A stretch of 64,000 nucleotides of DNA. It comes from Labilibaculum euxinicum (GTDB taxonomy: Bacteria > Bacteroidota > Bacteroidia > Bacteroidales > Marinifilaceae). The DNA lies in assembly GCF_009795715.1 (NCBI RefSeq), contig NZ_WTCR01000004.1:62001-126000 (forward strand). The letters run 5' to 3'. Numbering within the stretch: the stretch's first letter is position 1; the number at the start of each line of letters is the position of its first letter. The translations under genes and the position numbers were made by a program. The notes below the pieces were generated by a model, which saw only the letters and a program-made list of their open reading frames with translations, had not been told where the DNA came from and searched no databases. Shown here in pieces: positions 36,541-46,119 of the stretch.

Positions 36541-37980
36541 ATGAATAACATTCGTCGCTTTCTTCTTATCATTTTTTCTTTATCGCTGACTTTCCAACTT
36601 ATGGCAAATCAGCCTGCTGACAGTATTCCGGAAATTAACAAAACACAGGTTTACAAGTTTGATATTAAACAGGAGATTGGGCCTGCCGCCTGGAGACAGA
36701 CAAAAGATGCACTTCAGGAAGCCGTTGAATGGAATGCTGATATCGTTCTTATTCATATGAATACCTACGGCGGTACGGTGATTCATGCAGATTCAATTCG
36801 AACGGCCATTTTAAACAGCAAGATTCCTGTTTATGTTTTTATTGATAACAATGCAGCATCTGCCGGAGCTCTTATTTCCATTGCCTGCGATAGTATTTAC
36901 ATGAGAACCGGAGCCAATATTGGAGCGGCAACTGTTGTAAATCAAACAGGTGCGGCAATGCCCGACAAATATCAATCGTACATGCGATCGACAATGCGTG
37001 CAACAGCCGAATCGCATGGCAAAGACACATTAATTCAAAAAGGTGACACAATCTACAAATGGCGAAGAGATCCGTTAATTGCTGAAGCGATGGTTGATCC
37101 CCGAACTTATATTGAAAATGTGATTGACACTGGAAAAGTTTTAACTTTCACTCCAGCTGAAGCAATTAAAAACGGATACTGCGAAGGAATTGCAAATAGT
37201 GTGGAAGAAGTCCTTGCTAAGGCTGGAATAAAAGAATATACGGTTAAAAAATATGAGCCAACGGGAATTGAAAAAATGATTGATTTCATGATTAATCCTA
37301 TTTTACAAGGTATCTTAATCATGATTATTATTGGAGGAATTTATTTTGAGTTACAAACTCCGGGAATCGGATTTCCGATACTGGCATCCGCAATTGCAGC
37401 GGTTCTCTACTTCTCGCCCCTTTATTTGGAAGGAATGGCCGAAAACTGGGAAATTCTTTTATTTGTGGCCGGTGTCATTCTCCTCGCTCTGGAAATATTT
37501 GTTATTCCAGGCTTTGGTGTTGCTGGTATTTCCGGAATCATTCTCATCATTACCGGCCTAGCTTTAAGTTTGGTTGACAATGTTGCTTTTGATTTTGAAC
37601 CTCGTCACATAAGAGCTTTGCTTGGTGCAATTATGCTGGTTGTCTTTTCTATGCTAGCCTCGATACTGGGATCAATTTATGCTAGCAAAAGGCTGTTTGC
37701 CTCCAATTCCTTTTTAGGACATTTAGCTCTTGGCACAATAGAAAAATCAGAAGATGGTTACGTTAGTGTTGATATGAAAGGCAAATCATTAATAGGGAAA
37801 ACAGGAACCGTTCTTAGCGTTCTTCGTCCTTCGGGCAAAGTATTTATCGAAAATCAAATTTACGATGCTAAATCGGAGGACGGTTTTATAGACAAAGACA
37901 CACTTATAGAAGTAATCCGTTTTGAATCCGGTCAGGTATATGTTATAAAAAAAGAAGATGATGAGCTCAATCAAGCTTAG
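36541..37980 (+). CDS. NfeD-type membrane serine protease (ClpP-class, long form)
   Basis: 479 residues. Signal peptide 1-22 (QLMA). ClpP/SppA-like domain about 40-230, with catalytic Ser S107 in NAASAGALIS and a Lys (K143, MPDKYQS) where the Ser-Lys dyad partner is expected. Then four or five membrane segments (about 247-385) and a C-terminal NfeD OB-fold domain (about 405-470, GKTGTVLSVLRPSGKVFIENQIYDA). Family members cleave stomatin-like proteins and act in membrane quality control; no stomatin gene is adjacent here. The end overlaps the next gene by 23 bases. Confidence 0.88.
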   Translation: MNNIRRFLLIIFSLSLTFQLMANQPADSIPEINKTQVYKFDIKQEIGPAAWRQTKDALQEAVEWNADIVLIHMNTYGGTVIHADSIRTAILNSKIPVYVFIDNNAASAGALISIACDSIYMRTGANIGAATVVNQTGAAMPDKYQSYMRSTMRATAESHGKDTLIQKGDTIYKWRRDPLIAEAMVDPRTYIENVIDTGKVLTFTPAEAIKNGYCEGIANSVEEVLAKAGIKEYTVKKYEPTGIEKMIDFMINPILQGILIMIIIGGIYFELQTPGIGFPILASAIAAVLYFSPLYLEGMAENWEILLFVAGVILLALEIFVIPGFGVAGISGIILIITGLALSLVDNVAFDFEPRHIRALLGAIMLVVFSMLASILGSIYASKRLFASNSFLGHLALGTIEKSEDGYVSVDMKGKSLIGKTGTVLSVLRPSGKVFIENQIYDAKSEDGFIDKDTLIEVIRFESGQVYVIKKEDDELNQA

Positions 37981-38386
37981 GAATTATAAATCAGACGATT
38001 ACCAGTCCGTTCTTAAGTTATGGGAAATAACCAATTTGGGAGGTGAAGAACGTGACGACAATGCAGAAACAATCGAGATAAGCTTATTGCACGGAGGCAA
38101 ATTCTGGATTCTTGAAGATTCCAAAACCCGAAAACTGATTGGTTCTTGTTGGGTCACAAATGATTCCAGACGATTGTATCTGCATCATGTGGGAATTCAT
38201 CCTGAATATCAACAAAAAGGATACGGGAAACTTCTCACAGGAACAGCATTAGCGCATGCTAAAAGCTTAAACATGCAAATTAAACTGGAGGTTCATCATT
38301 CAAACAAAACAGCGCTAAACATTTATAAAAAACTAGGATTTAAATTCCTTAAAGGATACGAAGTAATGATTAAACGAAAGCATTAA
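37958..38386 (+). CDS. GNAT-family N-acetyltransferase
   Basis: 142 residues, one GNAT fold. Acetyl-CoA pyrophosphate-binding segment VGIHPEYQQKGYGKLL (motif A, Q/RxxGxG/A) near residues 88-103, and ALNIYKKLGFKF (motif B). Two ATG codons in tandem (37958 and 37961) lie inside the end of the nfeD gene, so the two are translationally coupled. Substrate unknown. Confidence 0.85.
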   Translation: MMSSIKLRNYKSDDYQSVLKLWEITNLGGEERDDNAETIEISLLHGGKFWILEDSKTRKLIGSCWVTNDSRRLYLHHVGIHPEYQQKGYGKLLTGTALAHAKSLNMQIKLEVHHSNKTALNIYKKLGFKFLKGYEVMIKRKH

Positions 38387-38503
38387 AAATAAAATCACGC
38401 ATAACACTCTTTAAAATAGACTGATTTAACTTCTGTTTTTAGTATTTCAGGAATTAAAAGAGTAAAATTGCAACAAAATCAGTAATATATTTTTTAGAAA
38501 ACT

Positions 38504-39373
38504 ATGACTTTAATTTCACCCAAGGGGTTAATCGATTTCTCCCTTCTTGAAAAGATTACCAAGAAACCTAAACTGTTTGCAAAAGACGATGGGAATTTTT
38601 GGCAAGACCCATACGTTTCGGAGCATCTGCTAAATGCTCATCTTGACGATGAATCGGATCAGGGTTCCAGAAAATATCAGGACATACTGCAATCTGTACT
38701 TTGGCTGAGCGAATACCTGAAACTTCCGGAAGATAGTAAATTACTTGATTTGGGCTGTGGCCCCGGTTTGTACAGCGAAAATTTCTATGGACAGGGTTTT
38801 GCTGTAACTGGAATTGATTTCTCGCAGAGTTCTATTGATTATGCAAAAGAACAAGCTGAGGAATTTAATTATCGTATTAAATACATCTGCAAGGACTATA
38901 TGGAAATGGATTACAAAGAAGAATTCGATGTAATCACTCTCATTTACGGCGATTTATGCGTGTTATCTCATGATGACAGAAGCTTACTCCTGCAAAAAGT
39001 TAAAAAAGCATTAAAACCAAGAGGTTACTTGATTTTTGATGTATTCACAAAGCATTATTTCGAGAATGAAGAACCAGACCAATCGTGGTACATTAGCAAA
39101 GAAGATGGATTTTGGAGTGAGGAAGAACACCTTTTGTTACAATCTCATTACAAATACAAGAAAGATAAGGTTAGATTGGATAAGTACACGCTGATTTTAA
39201 AAAACGGCGAAATCCGGACTCATAACATATGGAAACATTATTTTTCACTGGAACGAGCTATCTCTATGATAAAAGAAAGTGGATTTAGTGTGAAAGATTA
39301 CTGGTCGGATCTTCAAGGAGAACCTTTCGAGGAAAACAGTCCATGGATTGGATTTGTTGCACAAAAAACGTGA
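38504..39373 (+). CDS. SAM-dependent methyltransferase, class I
   Basis: 289 residues. SAM-binding motif I LDLGCGPGLYSENF around residues 83-96, with the acidic motif II VTGIDFSQSSIDYA following; an extra N-terminal part of about 55 residues and a C-terminal beta-rich part. Resembles the Methyltransf_25 group acting on small molecules. No neighbour tells the substrate. The 117 bases upstream show no clear promoter. Confidence 0.8.
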   Translation: MTLISPKGLIDFSLLEKITKKPKLFAKDDGNFWQDPYVSEHLLNAHLDDESDQGSRKYQDILQSVLWLSEYLKLPEDSKLLDLGCGPGLYSENFYGQGFAVTGIDFSQSSIDYAKEQAEEFNYRIKYICKDYMEMDYKEEFDVITLIYGDLCVLSHDDRSLLLQKVKKALKPRGYLIFDVFTKHYFENEEPDQSWYISKEDGFWSEEEHLLLQSHYKYKKDKVRLDKYTLILKNGEIRTHNIWKHYFSLERAISMIKESGFSVKDYWSDLQGEPFEENSPWIGFVAQKT

Positions 39374-39380
39374 TGAGCAA

Positions 39381-39421
39381 AACAAAAAAACTCCGTCAGA
39401 AAATTAATTCTGCCGGAGTTT
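39381..39421. terminator. Shared terminator between converging genes
   Basis: AAACTCCGtCAGAA (39388-39401) and TTCTGcCGGAGTTT (39408-39421) with a 6-base loop. The minus strand has the better T-run, so it chiefly serves the acyl-CoA synthetase gene. Confidence 0.82.
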
Positions 39422-39443
39422 ACTAAATAAACTGGTGGGTTTA

Positions 39444-41240
39444 TTATTCTTTATACATCTTATCAATAAGATGTTTGTATTTCTCCTGAATTACTTTTCG
39501 TTTCAATTTCAGCGTTGAAGTTATCTCTCCAGCCTCGATTGAAAACTCTTTCGGTAATAAAGTAAATTTTTTTATCTTCTCGAAACGCGAGAATTCTTTT
39601 TGCATTTCCTCAAAACGTTTTTCAAAAAACTCTATTATTTGAGAATTACCCAATAACTCTTCAATAGTTTCAAATCCAATATTATTCTGAATTGCATATT
39701 TTTGGAGAGGTTCCATTGCCGGAACTGCCAAAGCAGTTACATATTGTCTGCAATCACCAATTACAGCTATTTGCTCAATAAACTGATCGTTAACCAAGGT
39801 TTTTTCCAGCTTTTGAGGAGCAACATATTTTCCTCCCGAAGTTTTCATCAAATCTTTAATCCGATCGGTGATGGTTACAGCACCATTTTCATCAATTCTA
39901 CCTGCATCACCAGTACAAAACCAACCATCCTTTATTACTTCAGCAGTAGCTTCAGGTTTCTTGTAATATCCCCGCATAACACCAGGTCCTTTCACTAAAA
40001 TTTCATCGTTATCACCAATTTTAATCTCAGTTCCAACAATTATACGTCCTGTTGTGTTAAAATCTATGTACTTATCACCATACAAACATACAGTTGCCAT
40101 GGTTTCGGTTAAGCCATATCCCATTTTTACATTTAAACCTGCAGCATGAAAATATTCAATAATATTTGAATCTAACGGAGCTCCGCCACAAGGCATAAAA
40201 TTTATTCTGCCACCAAATATATCACGAAGTTTCCTCAGAACTAATTGATCAGCAAGCTTATGCTTGAAATTCAAACCAGCTGGAACTTTCTTCTCAAACA
40301 GGAGGTATTCATTATAATATTTACCGCCAATTTTAATCGCCCAATTCATTAAAGATCTCTTTACAGCTGAAGCCCCTTTACTTTTCTCCTGAATGGCCGC
40401 ATAAATCTTCTCGTAAATTCGGGGAACCGTACACATTAGAGTAGGTTTCACTTCTTTCATCGCATCACCAATCTTTTTAGGATCAAGATTGAAATAAATT
40501 TCTATTCCACGATGAAAACAGAAGAAACACCAAATTCGTTCATAAACATGGCTTAAAGGCAAAAAACTAAGAGAAACATCTTTATCAGATACATTCAATT
40601 CCTTATCATGTGAGACCAGTACACTTGAAATATTGTTGTGATCGATCATTACTCCCTTTGGTTCTCCTGTTGTTCCCGAAGTATATATCAGAGTAGCAAG
40701 ATCATCTAATTCTGCTCTTCCAAACCGTTCTTCAAAAGCAGCACCATTCATAGCATTCTTTCCATAAATCAAGAACTCATCCCAATGCATTGATCTTTCA
40801 AAATCGGACAATACAATATCCTTATCAAAAGCAACAATCATTTTAACATGAGGAACTGTCTTAATTAATTCCACTGCGCGATCATACTGCTCTTGTTCTC
40901 CAACAAAAATAACCTGCGTTTCAGAATCTTCAATGATATATTTTGCTTCTGCTGTTGAATTCGTTGGATAGATTGGAACAGTTACACCCCGCACACACAT
41001 AATTGCCAAATCGGCCGTAATCCACTCCGGCATATTTTGTGAGAATATAGCAACCATTTGCTTTTCCTCAACACCCATTTTTATCAGCGCTTTTGATATT
41101 TGCCGAATTTCCAATCCAAATTCAGTCCAGGTTACACCAACCCATTCCCCACTTTTTTCATCCTTATAGTGCATCGCAATTCGATCTGAATATTTTTCAA
41201 TACGATCTCGAATTAATTTGCCCCAATGTTGATATTCCAT
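39444..41240 (-). CDS. Long-chain acyl-CoA synthetase (AMP-forming)
   Basis: 598 residues of the ANL superfamily. P-loop-like motif TLIYTSGTTGEPKGVMIDH near residue 185, YGLTETMA near 380, GWFCTGDAGRIDENG near 435 and the hinge DRIKDLMKTSGGKYVAP with the downstream catalytic Lys. Length and sequence fit the FAA1/FadD15-like group that activates long fatty acids for degradation or phospholipid synthesis. Acts at the inner face of the membrane. Single gene with its own promoter-like box. Confidence 0.9.
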   Translation of the reverse strand: MEYQHWGKLIRDRIEKYSDRIAMHYKDEKSGEWVGVTWTEFGLEIRQISKALIKMGVEEKQMVAIFSQNMPEWITADLAIMCVRGVTVPIYPTNSTAEAKYIIEDSETQVIFVGEQEQYDRAVELIKTVPHVKMIVAFDKDIVLSDFERSMHWDEFLIYGKNAMNGAAFEERFGRAELDDLATLIYTSGTTGEPKGVMIDHNNISSVLVSHDKELNVSDKDVSLSFLPLSHVYERIWCFFCFHRGIEIYFNLDPKKIGDAMKEVKPTLMCTVPRIYEKIYAAIQEKSKGASAVKRSLMNWAIKIGGKYYNEYLLFEKKVPAGLNFKHKLADQLVLRKLRDIFGGRINFMPCGGAPLDSNIIEYFHAAGLNVKMGYGLTETMATVCLYGDKYIDFNTTGRIIVGTEIKIGDNDEILVKGPGVMRGYYKKPEATAEVIKDGWFCTGDAGRIDENGAVTITDRIKDLMKTSGGKYVAPQKLEKTLVNDQFIEQIAVIGDCRQYVTALAVPAMEPLQKYAIQNNIGFETIEELLGNSQIIEFFEKRFEEMQKEFSRFEKIKKFTLLPKEFSIEAGEITSTLKLKRKVIQEKYKHLIDKMYKE

Positions 41241-41267
41241 AAAAGTTATTTAGTTGTGATATTGGCG

Positions 41268-41275
41268 CAAAGATA
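41268..41275 (-). promoter_or_regulatory. -7 box of the acyl-CoA synthetase gene
   Basis: On the minus strand TATCTTTG (41275-41268) fits TAnnTTTG; the -33 region reads CTTTTA and is weak. Leader about 20 bases. Confidence 0.45.
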
Positions 41276-41399
41276 GTGATGTTTCCTTACTATTAAAAGG
41301 TTTTCGAAAGCAAAGCCAATAAGCTAAAGTGTTAAATATCATAGAAATAGAACATCCCTCAAACAAAACATCATCAAAGTAGTTACCTCTCAACAGGTT

Positions 41400-41437
41400 A
41401 TAAGAAAACGACCGTAAACATAAGTGTTCCGGTCGTT
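41400..41437 (-). terminator. Terminator of the FAH-family gene operon
   Basis: On the minus strand AACGACCG (41437-41430), 15-base loop, CGGTCGTT (41414-41407), then TTCTTA. Confidence 0.75.
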
Positions 41438-41474
41438 CCATATATTTAAATAAAGAAATAATACAGTATTTTAC

Positions 41475-42086
41475 TTAGCGAATGCTAAAATCCATCATTT
41501 TCTCCCCTTCCAGCTCAGCAATCAGATGATCGCCGATTTTAACCGGGCCCACACCTTCCGGTGTTCCTGTATATATCAGATCTCCGATTTTCAGCGTGAA
41601 ATATTGTGACAAATACGAGATCAGATAATCAATTGAAAAAATCATATTTGAAGTATTACCTGTCTGCACCCTATTCCCATTGATATCCAAATGGAAATTC
41701 AACTGATTAACATCCCTGAACTTATCTTTCGATATAAATTTACTGATTGGCGCAGCACCATCAAATGCCTTTGCTTTTTCCCATGGCAAGCCTTCCTTTT
41801 TACATTCAGCTTGAATATCCCGGGCGGTAAAATCAATGCCCAATCCGATTTCATCATAATACCGATGAGCAAATTCCAAAGGTATATTCTTACCTACTCT
41901 ACAAATTTTCACCACCACTTCCACCTCATGGTGAATGTCTTTTGAAAAGTCAGGATAGTAAAAATCATTATTGTTTTTTAAAAGTGCAGAATCGGGCATC
42001 GAAAACACCACAGGCTCTTCAGGAACCGGATTATTAAGCTCCTTAGCATGATTTTCGTAATTTCTTCCTATTGCTAAAATTTTCAT
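41475..42086 (-). CDS. Fumarylacetoacetate hydrolase-family protein
   Basis: 203 residues from ATG 42086 (a TTG one codon upstream opens the frame). Compact single-domain FAH fold: MKILAIGRNYENHAKEL, metal ligands in HHEVEVVVKI (E-x-E) and the Asp in GLGIDFTARDIQ, and GDLIYTGTPEGVGPV near the end. Members include oxaloacetate decarboxylases/tautomerases and hydroxymuconate-type isomerases. It follows the exonuclease gene by 10 bases, with no catabolic neighbours, so a housekeeping role in metabolite repair is plausible but unproven. Confidence 0.85.
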   Translation of the reverse strand: MKILAIGRNYENHAKELNNPVPEEPVVFSMPDSALLKNNNDFYYPDFSKDIHHEVEVVVKICRVGKNIPLEFAHRYYDEIGLGIDFTARDIQAECKKEGLPWEKAKAFDGAAPISKFISKDKFRDVNQLNFHLDINGNRVQTGNTSNMIFSIDYLISYLSQYFTLKIGDLIYTGTPEGVGPVKIGDHLIAELEGEKMMDFSIR

Positions 42087-42096
42087 CAATAATCTA

Positions 42097-42864
42097 TTAC
42101 TTATTAAACCCTCTCAATTTAATCTCTGTAAGTACTTTTTTGGTGTACAATGGGAAATCACTATTCATCACCCAACCGTAATAACCAGGTTGATCAGCCA
42201 ATACTTTTTCTACAGCCACACCTTTATTTTTTCCAAAATTAAACATTTCAATCCCATTTTCATCCTTGATAATAAAACCGGCGAAATCAACATTATTATT
42301 CTGAGATGAATATTTAGACAAATAATCGATATCATTTTCAAGATTGTCGTACTTGTCTAACTGTGATTTTAAAACCTCATAAGTCGCTTTTGTATCTGCC
42401 TCGGCACCGTGTGCTCCTTCTAGTTCTTTATTGCAATAAAATTTATAGGCTGCAACAAGTGTGCGTTGTTCCATTTTATGAAAAATAGTCTGTACATCCA
42501 CAAACTTTCTTTTTTTCATATCGAAATCAATATCTGCACGTAAGAACTCCTCTGCCAGTAACGGAAAATCAAATCGATTGGAATTGTATCCAGCCAAATC
42601 GCACCCTTCCAAATATTTTGCAATAGTTTTACCTACTTCTTTAAACAATGGTTCGTTTTTAACATCCTCATCAGTTATGCCATGAATAGCACTTGACTGT
42701 GCCGGAATTGGCATTCCCGGATTTACCCGAAAGGTCTTCACCTCTTCATCACCATTGGGATTCACTTTTACAATACACATTTCTACAATACGATCTTTCG
42801 CAACATTAATTCCTGTGGTTTCAAGGTCGATAAAGGCAATTGGATTCTTTAAATTCAAATTCAT
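42097..42864 (-). CDS. 3'-5' exonuclease, DEDDh family (epsilon/ExoX-like)
   Basis: 255 residues. Exo I FIDLETTG (D13, E15), HGITDEDV, Exo II GYNSNRFDFPLLAEEF, Exo III HGAEADTKATYEVL: all four acidic residues and the His of DEDDh nucleases are present. After the fold (about 1-175) the C-terminal part FNFGKNKGVAVEKVLADQPGYYGWVMNSDFP resembles the small exodeoxyribonuclease X-type C-terminal domain. Possibly a stand-alone proofreader or repair nuclease. It lies directly downstream of dnaN on the same strand, separated by a terminator. Confidence 0.88.
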   Translation of the reverse strand: MNLNLKNPIAFIDLETTGINVAKDRIVEMCIVKVNPNGDEEVKTFRVNPGMPIPAQSSAIHGITDEDVKNEPLFKEVGKTIAKYLEGCDLAGYNSNRFDFPLLAEEFLRADIDFDMKKRKFVDVQTIFHKMEQRTLVAAYKFYCNKELEGAHGAEADTKATYEVLKSQLDKYDNLENDIDYLSKYSSQNNNVDFAGFIIKDENGIEMFNFGKNKGVAVEKVLADQPGYYGWVMNSDFPLYTKKVLTEIKLRGFNK

Positions 42865-42904
42865 GGGATTCTTATGAAATTTAGCTTGTGTAACAAAAAT
42901 ATAA

Positions 42905-42935
42905 AACCCAACAGAGCTTTACGTTCTGTTGGGTT
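42905..42935. terminator. Terminator of dnaN
   Basis: AACCCAACAGA (42905-42915), 9-base loop, TCTGTTGGGTT (42925-42935). Flanked by T-rich sequence when read on the minus strand, where dnaN ends at 42966; the plus side is also T-rich. Confidence 0.85.
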
Positions 42936-42965
42936 ATTTTATTTCGTAATCATATAAGTTTTTGC

Positions 42966-44096
42966 TTAGGCATTAATCATCATTGGCATTAACAACATCA
43001 ACACATCCTCGTCGGCATTATCATTATCGTAAGGCAGGAAAATACCTGCTCTTGTTGGATCAGATAGTTCGACCATAACATTTGAGGACGAAATATTAGA
43101 CAAAATCTCTAACAAAAATACCGATTTAAATCCGATTTCCAGATCCTGTCCTTCATACTGGCATTGTAATCTTTCTCTTGCTGATATTGAAAAATCAATA
43201 TCCTGAGCAGAAACAACCAATTCATTTGCTTTCAATTCAAATTTAATTAGGTTACTTGCCGGATTTGAAAATACAGAAACCCGTCTTAATGTATTATATA
43301 GTTCAACCCTGTCGATCGTTAATTTATTAGGATTGGTTTTAGGAATAACCGAGTTGTAACTTGGATAGTTTCCTTCAACCAAACGACAAATCAACTTGTA
43401 ATTCGACAAAGTAAAAAAGGCATTTTTCTCATCAAACTCTACGCGAACAGGATTCGTTTCTTTCGGAAGAATATTACGCAATAGCGATGCTGGTTTCTTT
43501 GGCAAAATAAACGATGATTCAACCTCGGATCTTCCGTCCAGTCTTTTGTAACGAACTAATTTATGAGCATCAGAGGCCACAAAAGTAAGGTCGTTATTTC
43601 CCAATTCTACAAAAATCCCGTTCATCACCGGACGAAGTTCATCATCAGCCGTTGCAAACAATGTTTTGTTGATACCAGTTAATAGAACTGAACCTTCAAC
43701 CGAAATATTCACCAAATTAGTTTCCTGTTTTGCAGGAAGTTTTGGAAAATCTTCTCCGTTCTGACCAACAATACTAAACACCCCGTTTTCGGAAGTAATT
43801 TTCACTGCCAAAGAAGTCAGATCAATATCGAATGTAAGTGGTTGCTCTGGAAATTCTTTTAAAGTATCAGTCAAAATTTTAGCTGGAAAAGCAATTACCC
43901 CTTCGCCTACCGAAGTCTCTAATGGAATTGTAGTAATTAAGGTAGATTCTAAATCCGAAGCAGTAGCTACCAATTGATCATTTTTTAATTCAAACAAAAA
44001 ATTGTCGAGAATAGGTAAGGTATTCTTACTACTAATAACACGACTAATTGCCTGTAAATGACTTAACAATTCTGTACTTGATACTACAAATTTCAT
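42966..44096 (-). CDS. dnaN: DNA polymerase III beta subunit (sliding clamp)
   Basis: 376 residues from ATG 44096, giving the family start MKFVVSSTELLSHLQAISRVISSKNTLPILDNFLF; another ATG two codons upstream (44102) is possible. Three repeated clamp domains, with the hydrophobic pocket segment near the C-terminal MLLMPMMINA, the typical ending of the clamp. Forms the ring that tethers the polymerase. Not linked here to dnaA or recF. The 292-base region upstream (44103-44394) is AT-rich and gene-free; two -7-like boxes are seen on the minus strand at 44204-44197 and 44388-44381, neither with a good -33 element. Confidence 0.95.
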   Translation of the reverse strand: MKFVVSSTELLSHLQAISRVISSKNTLPILDNFLFELKNDQLVATASDLESTLITTIPLETSVGEGVIAFPAKILTDTLKEFPEQPLTFDIDLTSLAVKITSENGVFSIVGQNGEDFPKLPAKQETNLVNISVEGSVLLTGINKTLFATADDELRPVMNGIFVELGNNDLTFVASDAHKLVRYKRLDGRSEVESSFILPKKPASLLRNILPKETNPVRVEFDEKNAFFTLSNYKLICRLVEGNYPSYNSVIPKTNPNKLTIDRVELYNTLRRVSVFSNPASNLIKFELKANELVVSAQDIDFSISARERLQCQYEGQDLEIGFKSVFLLEILSNISSSNVMVELSDPTRAGIFLPYDNDNADEDVLMLLMPMMINA

Positions 44097-44394
44097 TTGC
44101 ATAATATTTTAAAATTAACCAAAAATTCAAAATCAGGAACCCTAACACAATAAATATTCAATTGTGGCAAAGGACAAATAATAAGTGGTGAATATACAAA
44201 TTTATTAAGGAATCCTGACAATCTTCATTCAAAAAACAAAGCTGGTTCCAGTAAATAAAATCACTATTTAATTGAATGGATGTCATTTACCCTTAATACT
44301 CTTTATTGCACCACAATAAAAATCATAAAAATAAAACTCAGAATAAAAGAAGACCTTCTTAAACTTTACTTTAGCGGCGACAAAAATAGTATTT

Positions 44395-46107
44395 CTAAGC
44401 AATATTTGAGTCAACCGATGACGCAAATTTTCGTTTTCTGACATAGAAACGAACAAGCCCAAAAACAAGAAGTAGAATTAGAGGTAGTAACACATTCACA
44501 AGCTGCCAAAACAATCTTTCCGATCTAATTTTGGTTTTGTTCAGCATTCTTAATTTCACTTCCCTTGACCGTAATTGCATCCATCCATTATCATCACACA
44601 AATAATCAACACAGTTAAGTAAAAAATTTCTATTGCCATATGTTGACTTACTATATCTGTCGTATCCCAAAGCTTCAATCTGGCGATTATTCCCCACTCC
44701 TCTTACCCTGTTCTTAATTACATCACCATCCGATATTACAATCATTTTAGTTGGCACACTTTCCGGTTTAAAATCATTTTTATTGATTCCTTTCCAGATT
44801 CTATTCTGAAAAACAGATGGAAATATCCCTTCTAATAAAACCGCAATATTTTTTGATCCGGCAGGAAAGTCGGATGCCTCCATTTTTTGATTTACAATAT
44901 TCAGGCTAATTGGTTTGGGAACTTTTTCAAGCCTTGTATATTCTGAACTGGCCAACAAAACCTGTTTTTTTATCTGTTTGTTATCACCTACAAAATCAAT
45001 CGAATTTGCAAACTCAGCTTTTATCACATTTAATTTTCGTGTGATTGGATGAGAATCGGGAGCTGCCAAAAGCGGTGAGTAATACCAAGGAGCCGGCGTA
45101 AACTTAACTGGCTGACCAGGTAAAGCTGTTTGCACAGGAATCAGCTGACTCTGAACATCCATTACTAAATCAGGATTAATTCTGACTCCATATCTAAACA
45201 ATTGGTCTTCCATATTTAATGGCTGAAAAAAGGCCATTGTACTCTCCTTAGTCACCAAACTATCCATCGAAGCAATCACCTCATCAACCAGCCACATCAC
45301 GCGTCCGCCATTCATCACGTACTGATCGATCTGATATTTATCTTCTTCGGAAAACTCCTTACGGGGTTGTGCAATTACCAAGGCTGAATACCTATTTTTT
45401 TTAATATTTAAATCCTTAGCATTAATTCTATTCACTTCATAACGCTGCAGAAGAGAAGCTGTAAAATCAGCCACTTCATACTCTCCCAATTCACCATGTC
45501 CGGTAAGAAATGCTATTTCTTTTGGAATATTATTCTGTAACATTCGAATGGCCGAGGTCAGTTCAAACTCCAGCTCCTCAATGGAATGATTTAAATTTTG
45601 GTCGGATGATAAACCAGCCACACTTTTTAACAAATGAACACTAGTCTCCTTCTCTCTGTCATGAACAATAATTCCAGGAACCACCAACTTCTGATTTAAG
45701 CTGCCGTCAGTGGTTTTCTCCTGCAGATTAATTGGCTTCAAGCCTCTACTCACCAATTGATCAAGAAATTCTTTTCGTTTTTTCGGATTAGAAACATCAT
45801 TAGGATTGATCAAAGAATACAATATATTAACATTGGAGTAAGACGAAAACTCATCAATCATTTCCAGGCAGGCCTTTTGCAGTTTTGTGAATCCATAAGG
45901 TAAATCTCCAGAAAGGTACACTTCAAAATATAAGTCTTTCTCTAAATGAGACACTAATTCCTTAGTATTATCCGATAAAGAATATCGTTTTTCGGAAGTC
46001 AAATCCAAACGAAAAAAATACATTTGTAAAACTTGAATAACAATTACCAAAGCCAACAGTGATATCAGCAATTGAAAAAGGTCTTTTAATTTTCTATTTC
46101 GTACCAT
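44395..46107 (-). CDS. gldG: Gliding-type ABC transporter auxiliary protein GldG
   Basis: 570 residues from ATG 46107; the open frame begins at a TTG (46119) and the ATG is preferred. Single membrane helix near the N-terminus (LFQLLISLLALVIVIQVLQMYFF), large periplasmic ABC_transp_aux/DUF4350-like domain with LTGHGELGEYEVADF, GGRVMWLVDEV and RSREVKLR, and a C-terminal membrane helix (LVNVLLPLILLLVFGLVRFYVRKRK). It follows gldF. In Flavobacterium GldA, GldF and GldG form an ABC complex needed for gliding; many non-gliding Bacteroidota keep the pair. Confidence 0.87.
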   Translation of the reverse strand: MVRNRKLKDLFQLLISLLALVIVIQVLQMYFFRLDLTSEKRYSLSDNTKELVSHLEKDLYFEVYLSGDLPYGFTKLQKACLEMIDEFSSYSNVNILYSLINPNDVSNPKKRKEFLDQLVSRGLKPINLQEKTTDGSLNQKLVVPGIIVHDREKETSVHLLKSVAGLSSDQNLNHSIEELEFELTSAIRMLQNNIPKEIAFLTGHGELGEYEVADFTASLLQRYEVNRINAKDLNIKKNRYSALVIAQPRKEFSEEDKYQIDQYVMNGGRVMWLVDEVIASMDSLVTKESTMAFFQPLNMEDQLFRYGVRINPDLVMDVQSQLIPVQTALPGQPVKFTPAPWYYSPLLAAPDSHPITRKLNVIKAEFANSIDFVGDNKQIKKQVLLASSEYTRLEKVPKPISLNIVNQKMEASDFPAGSKNIAVLLEGIFPSVFQNRIWKGINKNDFKPESVPTKMIVISDGDVIKNRVRGVGNNRQIEALGYDRYSKSTYGNRNFLLNCVDYLCDDNGWMQLRSREVKLRMLNKTKIRSERLFWQLVNVLLPLILLLVFGLVRFYVRKRKFASSVDSNIA

Positions 46108-46119
46108 ATCTAAATTCAA

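Noticed and set aside
41250-41441. 63-codon frame on the minus strand upstream of the acyl-CoA synthetase
   Set aside because: It starts within the FAH-gene terminator hairpin and runs over the -7 box of the next gene; no family likeness.
44197-44204. dnaN promoter with -7 TAAATTTG (minus strand)
   Set aside because: No -33 element at 19-21 bases; kept only as a remark under dnaN.
44283-44468. 61-codon frame on the minus strand after gldG
   Set aside because: It overlaps the last codons of gldG in another frame and its remainder is low-complexity Phe/Tyr/Lys sequence.
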